A stretch of 64,000 bases of DNA from the NCBI RefSeq assembly GCF_014205135.1, contig NZ_JACHMY010000001.1, forward strand, positions 3,162,001 through 3,226,000, read 5' to 3'. Below, piece after piece: positions 1 through 9,144 of this stretch. The position numbers and the translations under genes were made by a program. Every line of letters starts with the position of its first letter. The stretch's first letter is position 1. Origin of the DNA: Kribbella italica (GTDB lineage Bacteria; Actinomycetota; Actinomycetes; Propionibacteriales; Kribbellaceae). Under the pieces are notes generated by a model that was not told the DNA's origin, did no database searches, and saw only the letters and a program-made list of their open reading frames with translations.

Positions 1-1
1 G

Positions 2-820
2 TGGCGTTCCGTGCCGTCGATCGGGGGCCGTCCGGGCCGGTTCGACGCGCTCGGCGCGATCACGATCACCGTCGCGATCTCGGCGCTGGCGCTCGGCATG
101 ATCGCGGCGTCCGAGGTCGGCTGGGACTCCCCCGTCGCCGTCATCGGCATCGTCGCCGGACTCGCCTTCCTCGCCGCGTTCGTGGTCGTCGAGCACCGTT
201 CGGCCCACCCGCTGGTCCCCCTCGGGGTGTTCCGCCGCAAGCCGGTCGCGACGGCCGGCACGGTGACGCTGCTCTTGGGTGCCACTCTGTCGAGCCTGTT
301 CTTCTTCCTGCCCCTGTACCAGCAGGACGAACTCGGGATGAGCGCCCTCGCGGCCGGGATGGCGCAGATCCCGATCGCGGTGTCGATCATCATCGCCAGC
401 GGCCTGGCCCCACTGCTCGCCCAGCGCGTCGGTGTTCCGAACGCCCTGCGCATCGCCCTGATCGTCGAGCTGGCCGGCATCTTGTGGCTGACGGCGAATC
501 CGGCGACCGGGTTGTCGGTGCACCTGGTCGGCTCGTTCCTGCTGATCGGCACCGGGCTGGGCCTGGGCCTGGTCAATGCCACCGCGATGGCGGTCCGGGA
601 CAGCGCCGATGGGGAGGCCGGCCTGCTCAGCGGACTGGTGAACGCAACCCAGCAGCTCGGTGGAGCGATCGGGCTGGCCGCGTTGGCCGGGATCGCGATC
701 GGTGCCGGCGGCGAACACGGCGATGTCGCCTTCACGACGGCCTTCCTGGGTGCCTCGGCCCTGCTCGTCATCGCCTTCGCGACGACGCTGCTCACCAAGC
801 CCGACCGCGCCACCGCCTGA
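2..820 (+). CDS. MFS drug exporter, DHA2-type, 3' part only
   Basis: C-terminal part (about 273 codons) of a 14-helix major facilitator superfamily exporter of the EmrB/QacA (DHA2) type; the 5' end lies before the window. The reading frame is open from base 2. It shows at least seven hydrophobic helices, the typical loop ending HPLVPLGVFRRKP before a helix, and a small glycine/alanine-rich helix with the pattern GLVNATQQLGGAIGLA near the end. The protein should pump small hydrophobic or cationic compounds out with protons; the substrate cannot be told. It ends 30 bp before the NmrA-like gene, so the four forward genes up to 4287 may be one transcript. Confidence 0.85.
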   Translation, partial: WRSVPSIGGRPGRFDALGAITITVAISALALGMIAASEVGWDSPVAVIGIVAGLAFLAAFVVVEHRSAHPLVPLGVFRRKPVATAGTVTLLLGATLSSLFFFLPLYQQDELGMSALAAGMAQIPIAVSIIIASGLAPLLAQRVGVPNALRIALIVELAGILWLTANPATGLSVHLVGSFLLIGTGLGLGLVNATAMAVRDSADGEAGLLSGLVNATQQLGGAIGLAALAGIAIGAGGEHGDVAFTTAFLGASALLVIAFATTLLTKPDRATA

Positions 821-850
821 AACCTCTACTCAACCAAAGGAAACCTGACC

Positions 851-1705
851 ATGAACCGATCCACCGTCCTCGTCACCGGCGCAACAGGAACCGTGGGGTC
901 CTCGCTGGTTCCCGCCCTGCAGGCCCGCGGCGTCACCGTCCGCGCCATGACCCGCAGCCCCGAACGCTTCGTCGCCGGAGCCGAGAACGTCGTGGCCGAC
1001 CTCCAGGACCCGCAGTCGGTCGCCGCGGCTTTGAAAGGCGTCGACGCGGCCTTCCTGAACACCCCGTCCTCCGAAGATGCCGCCGCGCTGCAGATCCAGT
1101 TCGCCGACCTCGCCCGCGACAACGGCGTACGCCGGCTGGTCGTGCTCTCGCAGTACGGCGCACGCAGCGACTCCCCGGTGCGCTACCTGCGCTGGCACGC
1201 CGAAGTCGAGAAGCACGTCGAACACCTCGGCCTCGACCACACCGTGCTGCGCCCCAACCTGTACTTGCAGGCGCTGCTCGCCTTCGCCGCGACCATCGCC
1301 CAAGGCTGGTTCGCAGCGCCCATCGGCAACGCGGCAGTCAGCGCCATCGACACCAGAGACATCGGCGAAGCCGCCGCAGCCGTACTCACCAGCTCCGGCC
1401 ACACCGCCAAGACCTACACCCTGACCGGGCCTCGCGCCGTAACCCACGAAGAGATCGCCCGGGCCCTGGCCGCGGCCACCGGGCGGCGGATCACCTTCCA
1501 GGACACCCCCGCCGACCACTTCGCCGACGTCCTCACCGGTCTCCTTCCGCAGTGGCAGCTCGAAGGACTGATCGAGGACTACGCGCACTACGCCAGAGGC
1601 GAGGCCGCCGAGGTACACAGCAGCGTCACCGATCTCACCGGCAAGCCCGCGCGCGACCTCACCGACTTCGCCCGCGACCACGCCGCTGCGTTCACCCAGG
1701 CCTGA
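851..1705 (+). CDS. NmrA-like NAD(P)-binding reductase
   Basis: 284-aa atypical short-chain dehydrogenase of the NmrA/QOR2 group. The N-terminal Rossmann motif VTGATGTVGSSL (about residues 8-19) binds NAD(P). A second conserved patch, VVLSQYGARSDSP, is typical of NmrA-like proteins, which lack the usual Tyr-x-x-x-Lys pair. The family contains redox sensors and quinone or aldehyde reductases; which applies here is not visible. The start is supported by an AAAGGAA ribosome site at 834-840. It lies between an MFS exporter and a Dabb protein, a setting common for detoxification or aromatic-metabolite genes. Confidence 0.85.
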   Translation: MNRSTVLVTGATGTVGSSLVPALQARGVTVRAMTRSPERFVAGAENVVADLQDPQSVAAALKGVDAAFLNTPSSEDAAALQIQFADLARDNGVRRLVVLSQYGARSDSPVRYLRWHAEVEKHVEHLGLDHTVLRPNLYLQALLAFAATIAQGWFAAPIGNAAVSAIDTRDIGEAAAAVLTSSGHTAKTYTLTGPRAVTHEEIARALAAATGRRITFQDTPADHFADVLTGLLPQWQLEGLIEDYAHYARGEAAEVHSSVTDLTGKPARDLTDFARDHAAAFTQA

Positions 1706-1730
1706 CCGCACCCACCGAAAGGACAGCACG

Positions 1731-2147
1731 ATGATCCATCACACCATCCGCTTCACTGCCAAGCCCGAGGTCACCGAGGCGGAGGCCGCCGCGGCCATCC
1801 AGCGCATGCGCGACGCCAGCGCCCGGATCCCGGCGATCAAGTCCTGGACCGTCGGCCGCGACATCGGCGGCGACTTCGAGTACGCCGCCATCTCCGTGAT
1901 GGAGGACCTCGACGGCTACGAGGAGATGATGAACCACCCCGCCCACCTCGAGATCGACCGCGCCGGGCTCCCGCTGATCGACACCTTCATGTCCTTCGAC
2001 ATCGTCGACGACCCGGATCCGGAGATCAGCGCCAAGATCGCCGCGATCCACGAGCGCCGCTACCAGCAGCAGCCCGACATCGCCGACCTCGTCACCGAGA
2101 TCAACTACTCCGGCAGCGCCGGTCCCACCGCGAACGACCATGACTGA
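1731..2147 (+). CDS. Dabb (stress-responsive A/B barrel) domain protein
   Basis: 138-aa protein resembling the Dabb family: starts MIHHTIRFTAKPEVTEAEA, has the I(P/K)xxxSWTVGRDIGGDFEYA stretch and a ...EEMMNHPAHLEIDR segment, typical of the ferredoxin-like dimeric alpha/beta barrel. Family members include olivetolic acid cyclase and uncharacterised stress proteins; no catalytic call is possible here. A GAAAGGA ribosome site lies 9 bp upstream. Its last eight bases overlap the GMC oxidoreductase start, so the two are probably translationally coupled. Confidence 0.8.
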   Translation: MIHHTIRFTAKPEVTEAEAAAAIQRMRDASARIPAIKSWTVGRDIGGDFEYAAISVMEDLDGYEEMMNHPAHLEIDRAGLPLIDTFMSFDIVDDPDPEISAKIAAIHERRYQQQPDIADLVTEINYSGSAGPTANDHD

Positions 2148-4287
2148 GCGCTTCGACGCCGACGCGATCGTCATCGGCAGCGGGTTCGGCGGCGCGGTGG
2201 CGGCGGCCCGCCTCGCTCAGGCCGGCCTGTCCGTCCTCGTCGTCGAACGGGGCCGGCGCTGGCACCCCGGCACCTTCCCCCGCCGCCCGGACCTGAACGC
2301 CGGCTGGGTCTGGGCCGTCGGACAAGGCCTGTACGACGTCCGCTGGCTGGGCGGCATGAGCACTGTCCAGGCGGCCGGCTGGGGAGGCGGATCCCTCGTC
2401 TACGCCAACGTGTTCGCGCGGCCCTTCGACGAAACGCTCGACGAGCGGTGGGCACCTCACCTGCGCCGCAAGGAGCTCGACCCGTACTACGACCTGGCCG
2501 CGCACATGATCGGTGTCTCGCCGGTTGCCGAAGATCCGCGGACCGGCGAACTCCCGCCGCGCACCAGGCTCGTCGAAGGACTCACCCAGGACCTGGACAT
2601 GGCGGAGGGAACCGTGCGGCCGAACCTCGCCGTCACCTTCGGGGACCCGGAAACCTGGAAACCAAACCTGCACGGGGTGCCGCGGCGAGGCTGCGCGTTC
2701 GTCGGGGAATGTGTCATCGGGTGCAACCACGGAGCGAAGAACACCTTGGACCACACCTACCTCGCCGTCGCGGAGACGCACGGTGCCCGGGCCGTCCTCG
2801 ACGCCGAAGTACAGCGCATCGAACCACTGGATCACGGGTACGCCGTGGTCGCGTCGACCCCGTCTGATCCCGGCGCCTCACTCCGCCGCTGGACCGCTCC
2901 CAAGGTCGTGCTCGCCGCAGGAGCAGTCGCGACCACCGAACTTCTGCTGAGGAGCCGCGACGTGCACGGCACGTTGCCCGGTCTGTCGCCCCAGCTCGGC
3001 CGCGGGTTCTCGGGCAACGGAGACTTCCTCACCCTGGCCGAACTCAAGACGCCCGACCAGGACCTGACGACCGGACCGACGATCACGACCAGCACCGTCC
3101 TGGACTTCCCCGAACGACGCAGCTCGGTCTGGTACCAGGTGCAGGACGGCGCCATTCCCGTTGCCTTGCACAACTTGCTCGACACCCTCCTGCCTGCGCC
3201 GAAGGCCCGCGAGTGGTGGCGGCGGAAGGTCAAGCGGACCAGCCGACGCCAGATGTTCAGCGTGCTTGCCATGGGCAAGGACTCCGGCAACGGTGAACTG
3301 CGTCTCGACCACAAGGGCCGGGCCACCCTGGCCTGGCGCAACCGATGGCAGGCCCACCTCTACCGATCCCAGGGCCGCGTGGGCCCGATGCTCGCCGGCC
3401 GGCTCAGCGCACGCGTGTACCAGCCACTCTCCTGGTCCGTACTGCGCCGCACCGTCACCGTCCACCCACTCGGCGGCGTACGTCCTGGCCCTGATGCGGC
3501 CACCGGTGTCGTCGACGAGGCCGGCGAGGTGCATGGCTACCCAGGGCTGTACGTCATGGACGGCGCCGTTCTTCCGGCGGCGACCGGGGTGAATCCCTCA
3601 GCCACGATCCTCGCGGCGGCCGAAAGGGCGGTGGAGCTCATGATCCGCCGCTCCGGCCAACCCGCATGGCGAGCGCCCGAGTGGAACGCGGTGACACCGA
3701 CCGCCGTTCCCGAAGACGCCGCCTTCACCTTCATGTCCGAGCGCCACGCGTCGGCCAAGGGCGACGGCCTCACCTTCCAGGAGCGCATGGCGACCAGATC
3801 GCGCCGTACGCCGAAGGTGGTCATGTCGCTGGCGGCGCAGATCCCCAGCATGGATCACTTCCTGTCCGATACCGCGCACGAGTTGTCGATGACCGGAGTG
3901 ATCGACGTAGGCGGAGTCGCCACGCAGGCCTCGGTCACGGGAACACTCTCGATCTTCCCCGACGCCGGCGACGAGGCGATGTCGTACGCCCTCCGCTTCG
4001 ACGACGACCAGGGCCGCCCCTGGCAACTGTCGGGCACCAAGACAGTCCGGTCCCGCACACCGCTGGCTCTACTGACCGGCTTGACCAACCTTCGGACCGA
4101 GATCGCACCCGTCGGATCCGGCCCCGAGGAGATCCAGCACTTCGTACTCTCCATCGGTGCTCGCGACCTCGCCCGGCTGGGCACCTCCTTCAGAGGCGTC
4201 GCGTTCACCTGTACCCGCCGCGCACGCGCCGTCGCACGCTTCACCTCCTTCTTCGTCAGCTCGGCTTTCCGGCGGCAGGACGTATAG
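2140..4287 (+). CDS. GMC-family FAD oxidoreductase (cholesterol oxidase-like) with extra C-terminal domain
   Basis: 715-aa flavoprotein. The FAD dinucleotide-binding motif GSGFGGA is at about residues 13-19. The GMC active-site pair appears as His442 in VHPLGG and Asn485 in GVNPSATILA, the same arrangement as cholesterol-oxidase-type enzymes. A cysteine-rich stretch (RGCAFVGECVIGC) follows residue 185. About 190 residues after the GMC core form an additional domain (from FTFMSERHA), seen in long GMC proteins linked to sterol or lipid oxidation; its job is not known to me. There is no signal peptide, so it is cytoplasmic. It likely oxidises an alcohol or steroid with O2 or another acceptor, possibly with the NmrA and Dabb neighbours. 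Confidence 0.82.
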   Translation: MTERFDADAIVIGSGFGGAVAAARLAQAGLSVLVVERGRRWHPGTFPRRPDLNAGWVWAVGQGLYDVRWLGGMSTVQAAGWGGGSLVYANVFARPFDETLDERWAPHLRRKELDPYYDLAAHMIGVSPVAEDPRTGELPPRTRLVEGLTQDLDMAEGTVRPNLAVTFGDPETWKPNLHGVPRRGCAFVGECVIGCNHGAKNTLDHTYLAVAETHGARAVLDAEVQRIEPLDHGYAVVASTPSDPGASLRRWTAPKVVLAAGAVATTELLLRSRDVHGTLPGLSPQLGRGFSGNGDFLTLAELKTPDQDLTTGPTITTSTVLDFPERRSSVWYQVQDGAIPVALHNLLDTLLPAPKAREWWRRKVKRTSRRQMFSVLAMGKDSGNGELRLDHKGRATLAWRNRWQAHLYRSQGRVGPMLAGRLSARVYQPLSWSVLRRTVTVHPLGGVRPGPDAATGVVDEAGEVHGYPGLYVMDGAVLPAATGVNPSATILAAAERAVELMIRRSGQPAWRAPEWNAVTPTAVPEDAAFTFMSERHASAKGDGLTFQERMATRSRRTPKVVMSLAAQIPSMDHFLSDTAHELSMTGVIDVGGVATQASVTGTLSIFPDAGDEAMSYALRFDDDQGRPWQLSGTKTVRSRTPLALLTGLTNLRTEIAPVGSGPEEIQHFVLSIGARDLARLGTSFRGVAFTCTRRARAVARFTSFFVSSAFRRQDV

Positions 4288-4288
4288 C

Positions 4289-4311
4289 TAATACGTATTA
4301 TCTTATTGACA
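4289..4311 (+). promoter_or_regulatory. LacI-type operator and -35 box upstream of the GH105 gene
   Basis: A perfect 12-bp palindrome TAATACGTATTA (4289-4300) with the central CG typical of LacI-family operators is followed five bases later by TTGACA (4306-4311), an ideal -35 box. The -10 at the right distance (about 4329-4334) is weak. The palindrome shares its core with two sites at 11330-11341 and 11377-11388, so the LacI regulator at 6008-6991 probably controls both ends of this locus. Confidence 0.65.
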
Positions 4312-4370
4312 ACGCGTGACGCCCCAATCACAGTCGAGGTGTCCGACCGCCCCCGGATTTGGAGCTCGAT

Positions 4371-5942
4371 ATGCGTGCACCAGCACTGCGCCGCGCCTTG
4401 ACGGCGCTCCTGTCTCTCTCCGTCCTGATCACCTCCCTGGTCGCACTCCCCTCGGCCACCGCCGAGGTACGGCGCCCCCAGCAGCAGTCCCTCCGAGAAT
4501 CGGCGACCCGGTACGAGGCGGAGGCCGCGACGTACTCGGCCGGCAGCACGGTCGATACCGACCACTCCGGCTTCTCGGGCACCGGCTTCGTCAACACGCC
4601 GAACAAAGTCGGCAGCGCCGTGCAATGGACCGTCAACCGCGCACAGGCCGGGCCGGCCACCCTTGCCTTCGGCCACGCCAACGGCACCACGGCCAACCGG
4701 GCACTGGACATCGCAGTCAGCGGGACAGTGACCGCCAAGAACGTCGCAGTCCCGTCCACCGGCGCCTGGACGCGGTGGCGCACTCTCGTCATCACAGCGA
4801 ACCTCAAGGCCGGCCCGAACACCATCCGGGCGACGGCCACAACCGCCAACGGCGCTCCGAACCTGGACTACCTCGACGTCACCGCGGCTGCGACGGACTG
4901 GTCAAAGGCGATGGTCGACTCGACCATGGCTCGCTACACGCCGACAACGATCGGCGGCTGGTCCTATCCGGTCGGCCTCTACCTCTACGGGCAGTACCTG
5001 GTCTACCAGCGCACGCACGACCCCAAGTACCTGGCCTACATCAAGTCCTGGGTGGACAGGTTCGTCGACTCGTCCGGGAACATCAACAACAGCTTCAACG
5101 ACCTCGACAGCATGCTCTCCGGTCGCCTGCTGGTCCTGCTCCATCACGAGACCGCGGACAACCGCTACAAGGTTGCCGCCGGCAAGATCCGTACCAGGCT
5201 GAACACCTACCCACGCACCGCCGACGGTGGCTTCTGGCACGCGGGCTACCGCCAGCACCAGCTCTGGGGCGACGGGGTGTTCATGGTCGACCCGTTCCTG
5301 GCCGAGTACGGTCGCGAGTTCGGCGACTCGACGTACACCGGCAAGGAGACTGTCGATCAACTGCTGACCTACGCGAAGCACCTGCAGCGTCCGAGCGGCC
5401 TGCTACGGCACGCGTACGACGAAGCGCGTGCCCAGACCTGGGCGGATCCCACCACCGGGCTGGCACCGGAGGTCTGGTGCCGCGCCGAGGGCTGGTACGG
5501 GATGGCGGTCATCGACGTCCTCGAAGCGGTTCCGGCCAACCAGCCGCGCCGGGCCGAACTGATCGCCGTACTGCGGAAGCTGGTGGCCGGGTACGCGCAG
5601 TACCAGGATCCCAGCACCGGCCGCTGGTTCCAGGTCGTTGACAAGGGCAACCGGACCGACAACTGGACCGAGACCTCCTGCTCGTCGATGTACACCTTCG
5701 CCATCTCCCGGGCAGTTCAGCGCGGGTACGTCGATCCGTCGTACAAGGCAGTCGCGGATCGCGGCTACCAAGGCGTGCTCGCGAAGATCTCGCTCGGCAC
5801 CGACGGACGCACGAGCCTCAAGGACATCAGCGTCGGGACCAACGTCGGCGACTACCAGTACTACGCCGATCGGACGCGAGCCACGAACGACTTCCACGGG
5901 CTCGGCGCGTTCCTGATCATGAACGAACAGCTCAACGGCTGA
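4371..5942 (+). CDS. Secreted CBM35 + GH105 unsaturated glycuronyl hydrolase
   Basis: 523-aa exported enzyme. Residues 1-36 are a Sec signal peptide ending in a TAEV-type cleavage site. Residues about 45-175 form a CBM35/CBM6-like carbohydrate-binding module (YEAEAATYSAG at its start, ...NLDYLDV at its end). The remainder is an (alpha/alpha)6 barrel of glycoside hydrolase family 105: LWGDGVFMVDPFLAEYG carries the likely catalytic Asp301, and WCRAEGWYGMAVID and WTETSCSSMYTF are family motifs. GH105 enzymes hydrate the unsaturated uronic acid left by pectin or ulvan lyases. ATG 4371 was chosen because TTTGGAG at 4358-4363 precedes it at good spacing; a TTG at 4359 is in frame. It most likely feeds the transporter at 8320-11306. 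Confidence 0.88.
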   Translation: MRAPALRRALTALLSLSVLITSLVALPSATAEVRRPQQQSLRESATRYEAEAATYSAGSTVDTDHSGFSGTGFVNTPNKVGSAVQWTVNRAQAGPATLAFGHANGTTANRALDIAVSGTVTAKNVAVPSTGAWTRWRTLVITANLKAGPNTIRATATTANGAPNLDYLDVTAAATDWSKAMVDSTMARYTPTTIGGWSYPVGLYLYGQYLVYQRTHDPKYLAYIKSWVDRFVDSSGNINNSFNDLDSMLSGRLLVLLHHETADNRYKVAAGKIRTRLNTYPRTADGGFWHAGYRQHQLWGDGVFMVDPFLAEYGREFGDSTYTGKETVDQLLTYAKHLQRPSGLLRHAYDEARAQTWADPTTGLAPEVWCRAEGWYGMAVIDVLEAVPANQPRRAELIAVLRKLVAGYAQYQDPSTGRWFQVVDKGNRTDNWTETSCSSMYTFAISRAVQRGYVDPSYKAVADRGYQGVLAKISLGTDGRTSLKDISVGTNVGDYQYYADRTRATNDFHGLGAFLIMNEQLNG

Positions 5943-5948
5943 CCTGAC

Positions 5949-5973
5949 GGCGCCCCGGGACGACCGGGGCGCC
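5949..5973 (+). terminator. Hairpin terminator after the GH105 gene
   Basis: A perfect 10-bp stem (GGCGCCCCGG / CCGGGGCGCC) with a 5-nt loop begins 7 bp after the GH105 stop codon. There is no T-tract, which is normal in high-GC actinobacteria. Confidence 0.7.
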
Positions 5974-6007
5974 GCCGGCAGCCGCCGGTACCGCGTAAGC
6001 TCGCCGC

Positions 6008-6991
6008 ATGAGCAAGGCGTCCCCAGTCACGCGCAACGATGTGGCGGAGTATGCCGGGGTGAGTTCGGCGGTGGTCAGCTACGTCGTGAACAACGGGCCG
6101 CGACGGGTTGCGCCGCAGACACGCGAGCGGGTGCTCGAGGCGATTCGGGTTCTCGGTTACCGGCCGAACGCGACGGCCCGTGCGCTGCGGATGGGCAGTA
6201 CCCAGACGTTCGGCCTGATCGTCCCGGACAGCGGAAATCCCTTGTACGCCGAGCTGGCCCGCGCGATCGAGAAGGAAGCCTCGGCCCGTGGATACGTCGT
6301 CCTGCAGACCAACGCCGACGGCCGGCCCGCGATCGAGCGGACCAAGATCGCCGAACTGGTGGCCCGGCGGGTCAGCGGACTCATCCTCGCCACGCCGACC
6401 GAGGAGCCCGACCTGAGCGACAGCGATGTCCCGGTGATCGCCCTGAACCGCCCGGTGACCGGCGCGACGACCTTGTGCCCGGAGTACCGGATCGGCGCCC
6501 GGACGGGAGTGGAACACCTGATCGGCCACGGGCACGAGCAGATCGGCCTGGTGATGGGTGTCGACCGAAGCGGCTGGAGCCCGGAACGCGAGCTGGGATG
6601 GCGGGACGCGCTGACCGCGGCCGGGCTCCCCGAGGGGCCGGTCGCGTGGGGCCACTTCACTCGGCAGGGAGGATACGAGGCGGCCCAGCAGCTGATCGAG
6701 CAAGGGCCGCCACCGGCGATCTTCGCGAGTTCGGACCTGCAGGCCGTCGGCGTACTCCGTGCTCTGCACGAAGCAGGCCTCGACGTCCCGGGTGACGTGG
6801 CCGTCCTGTCCTTCGACGGTACGGCGGAGTCCGAGTTCAGCTGGCCGCCGCTCAGCGTGGTGCGCCAGCCCCTGGAGCGGATGGCCCGGGACGCGGTCGC
6901 CCGTCTGGTCGACGGGGAGACCGCGATCGAGCAGCTGACCTATCCGACCGAGCTGATCCTGCGCCGGTCCTGCGGTTGCGCGCAAGCCTGA
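6008..6991 (+). CDS. LacI-family transcriptional regulator of the GH105 locus
   Basis: 327-aa repressor. An N-terminal helix-turn-helix (TRNDVAEYAGVSSAVVSYVVN, with hinge RPNATARALRMG) is followed by a periplasmic-binding-protein-like effector domain (FGLIVPDSGNPLYAEL onwards) and a C-terminal PLERMARDAVARLVDG segment. It probably binds a sugar acid or oligosaccharide and represses the GH105 and transporter promoters, both of which carry operator-like palindromes. The last 52 bp overlap the 3' end of the convergent dehydrogenase gene. It ends in an unusual CGCAQA tail. Confidence 0.9.
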   Translation: MSKASPVTRNDVAEYAGVSSAVVSYVVNNGPRRVAPQTRERVLEAIRVLGYRPNATARALRMGSTQTFGLIVPDSGNPLYAELARAIEKEASARGYVVLQTNADGRPAIERTKIAELVARRVSGLILATPTEEPDLSDSDVPVIALNRPVTGATTLCPEYRIGARTGVEHLIGHGHEQIGLVMGVDRSGWSPERELGWRDALTAAGLPEGPVAWGHFTRQGGYEAAQQLIEQGPPPAIFASSDLQAVGVLRALHEAGLDVPGDVAVLSFDGTAESEFSWPPLSVVRQPLERMARDAVARLVDGETAIEQLTYPTELILRRSCGCAQA

Positions 6992-8310
6992 GCCCAGCCG
7001 CCGAGCTCGAGCGCGTCGACGGTCGCCGGCGCTCCCGACACGAGCGAGTCGTTGCCCGCGATGCCGACGGCAACGGCCCGCAGTCCGTCGTGGAAGTCCG
7101 CGGCCCGGCCCAGGGAATCGGTGGTACCTCGGTAGAGCTGCTCGAACAGCAAGCGGTCACCGCCGCCGTGCCCGCCCACCCCCGCAGGGATCTCGACCTC
7201 GATCGCCGGCGACCAGTGCCGTTGCAGAACCAGCCGCTCACCATCGACGCGGACCGCGTCCCCAGTGGCTGACGCCGTCGGGTAGCTCGGATCGACCTGG
7301 GCCGAGGAGGCCAGGACCTCCGACCGTTCGACCACGTCCAGTTCGGCCCGGCCCTGCGTCCCGTTGACGGCGACCCGATAGCCCTCCCACGGCGAGTGGG
7401 CGTTGAGCGAGTAGCTCAGGCGTGCCCCGTTCGCATACTCCGCGATCACGGCGAGATTGTCCTCGATGGTGATTCCGGGACCGAACACGTCCTGGTCGCG
7501 CAGGTAGCCGTCGTACTGCTCGGACTCGTAGTACAGCAGCCGGTTGGCCTCGTCCTCGCGAAGATCGAGCAGGAAGGGGTCGGTCGCGGCGCCGTCCACC
7601 GATCCGCGCGCCGGGCGCTCACCGAGCCCACGCCGTACGGCGTTGTCGGCGCCGTAGAAGGCGAGACCGCCGGAGGCGAACACCCGGGTCGGCACTCCGT
7701 CGATCCACCAGTTGACCAGGTCGAAGTGGTGGGACGCCTTGTGGACCAGGAGTCCGCCGGAGTTCAGCTTGTCCCGGTGCCAGCGGCGGAAGTAGTCGGC
7801 GCCGTGCCGGGTGTCGAGCACCCACTGGAACTCGACGCTGGTCACCTGGCCGACCGCGCCGTCGGCGATCAGACGGCGCAGTGCGCTGTTCCGGGGTGAG
7901 TAGCGGTAGTTGAACGTGACGACGACCGAACGGCCGGTCTCTTCGACCGCCTCGACGATCGTGCGCGTTCCGGGCGCGTCGATGGTGAGCGGCTTCTCCA
8001 GGATCACGTCCGCGCCGGCCCGCAGGACCCGGGCGACCATCTCGGCGTGCGTGTGGTCCGGGCTGGTCACCAGGACCCGGTCGACGGCGTTGTCCTTCAC
8101 CATCTGTTCGAGTCCGGCCACGTCGTAGTGCGGGACGCCGCCGTGCCCGAACCCGGCGATCAGCCGGTCGTAGTAGGCCAGCCGCCCCGGGTTCGGGTCG
8201 AGCAGGGCGACCAGGTCGCCGACGTCGCGGTGGTCGCCGAGCAGGGCCCGGACGTAGTCGCGGGCGCGGCTACCGGTGCCGGCGACCGCGTAGCGCAGTG
8301 GGGTGGTCAT
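6940..8310 (-). CDS. Gfo/Idh/MocA-family oxidoreductase
   Basis: 456-aa NAD(P)-dependent sugar or inositol dehydrogenase. The N-terminal Rossmann fold starts with RYAVAGTGSRARDY (residues 6-19). The family EKPL motif is at about 105-108 (ADVILEKPLTIDAPG), and a catalytic-region histidine lies in HKASHHFDLVNWW. The C-terminal beta-sheet domain is longer than usual, as in members acting on glycosides or sugar acids. It lies 9 bp downstream of the permease genes in the same operon, so it likely oxidises the imported sugar. Its 3' end overlaps the LacI gene by 52 bp on the opposite strand. Confidence 0.88.
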   Translation of the reverse strand: MTTPLRYAVAGTGSRARDYVRALLGDHRDVGDLVALLDPNPGRLAYYDRLIAGFGHGGVPHYDVAGLEQMVKDNAVDRVLVTSPDHTHAEMVARVLRAGADVILEKPLTIDAPGTRTIVEAVEETGRSVVVTFNYRYSPRNSALRRLIADGAVGQVTSVEFQWVLDTRHGADYFRRWHRDKLNSGGLLVHKASHHFDLVNWWIDGVPTRVFASGGLAFYGADNAVRRGLGERPARGSVDGAATDPFLLDLREDEANRLLYYESEQYDGYLRDQDVFGPGITIEDNLAVIAEYANGARLSYSLNAHSPWEGYRVAVNGTQGRAELDVVERSEVLASSAQVDPSYPTASATGDAVRVDGERLVLQRHWSPAIEVEIPAGVGGHGGGDRLLFEQLYRGTTDSLGRAADFHDGLRAVAVGIAGNDSLVSGAPATVDALELGGWAQACAQPQDRRRISSVG

Positions 8311-8319
8311 GGGGTCCTT

Positions 8320-9144
8320 TCACTTGAGGCCGGTGGTGGCGATCCCGCGCAGCAGGTACCGCTGCCCGAACAGGAACGCCACGAAGACCGGCAGGAGGGA
8401 GACGATCGACATCGCGAACAGCGACCCCCAGGAACTGCTGCCCTGGGCATCGATGAAGGCCCGCAACGCGACCGGGACGGTGTAGAGATCGGGAGAGGTC
8501 AGGTAGATCAGCGCGCCGAAGAAGTCGTTCCAGGTCCAGATGAAGGTGAAGATCGCGGTGGTCGCCAGGGCCGGCACCATCAGCGGCAGCAGGATCTGGA
8601 AGAAGATCCGTGGATGCCCGGCACCGTCCATCACCGCGGCCTCGTCGAGCTCGCGCGGCAGGCCGCGGATGAACTGCACCATCAAGAACACGAAGAACGC
8701 GTCGGTGGCCAGGAACTTCGGCACGATCAGCGGCAGGAAGGTGTTGGTCCAGCCGAGCTCGGAGAACAAGATGTACTGCGGCACCACGACGACGTGGAAC
8801 GGCAGCATCAAGGTGGCCAGCATGATCGCGAAGAAGAACTTCCGGCCGCGGTACTCCAGCCGGGCGAACGAGTACGCCGCGAGCGAGCAGGACACCAGGT
8901 TGCCGATGATCGCGCCGAACACCACGATCGCCGAGTTCAGCAGGTAGCGGCTGAACGGGTGCGTCAGCGCGGTCCAGCCGCCGGTGTAGTTGGACACCTC
9001 GAGGTCGCGCAGCCACAGCCCCGGTGCCCGGAAGATCAGGTCGTCCGGGCGCAGCGACGACACGATCATCCACAGCAGGGGGTAGAGCATCACCACCCCG
9101 ACTCCGATCAGCGCGGTGTGCTTGACGATCGTCTTAGTTCTCAT
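8320..9144 (-). CDS. Carbohydrate ABC transporter permease (MalG/CUT1 type)
   Basis: 274-aa inner-membrane protein with six predicted helices. The cytoplasmic EAA loop reads ELDEAAVMDGAGHPRIFFQI and would dock to the ATPase. FTFIWTWNDFFGALIYL is characteristic of MalG-type subunits. It overlaps the MalF-type gene by 11 bp and works with it and the lipoprotein at 10023-11306. No ATP-binding subunit gene lies nearby. Confidence 0.9.
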   Translation of the reverse strand: MRTKTIVKHTALIGVGVVMLYPLLWMIVSSLRPDDLIFRAPGLWLRDLEVSNYTGGWTALTHPFSRYLLNSAIVVFGAIIGNLVSCSLAAYSFARLEYRGRKFFFAIMLATLMLPFHVVVVPQYILFSELGWTNTFLPLIVPKFLATDAFFVFLMVQFIRGLPRELDEAAVMDGAGHPRIFFQILLPLMVPALATTAIFTFIWTWNDFFGALIYLTSPDLYTVPVALRAFIDAQGSSSWGSLFAMSIVSLLPVFVAFLFGQRYLLRGIATTGLK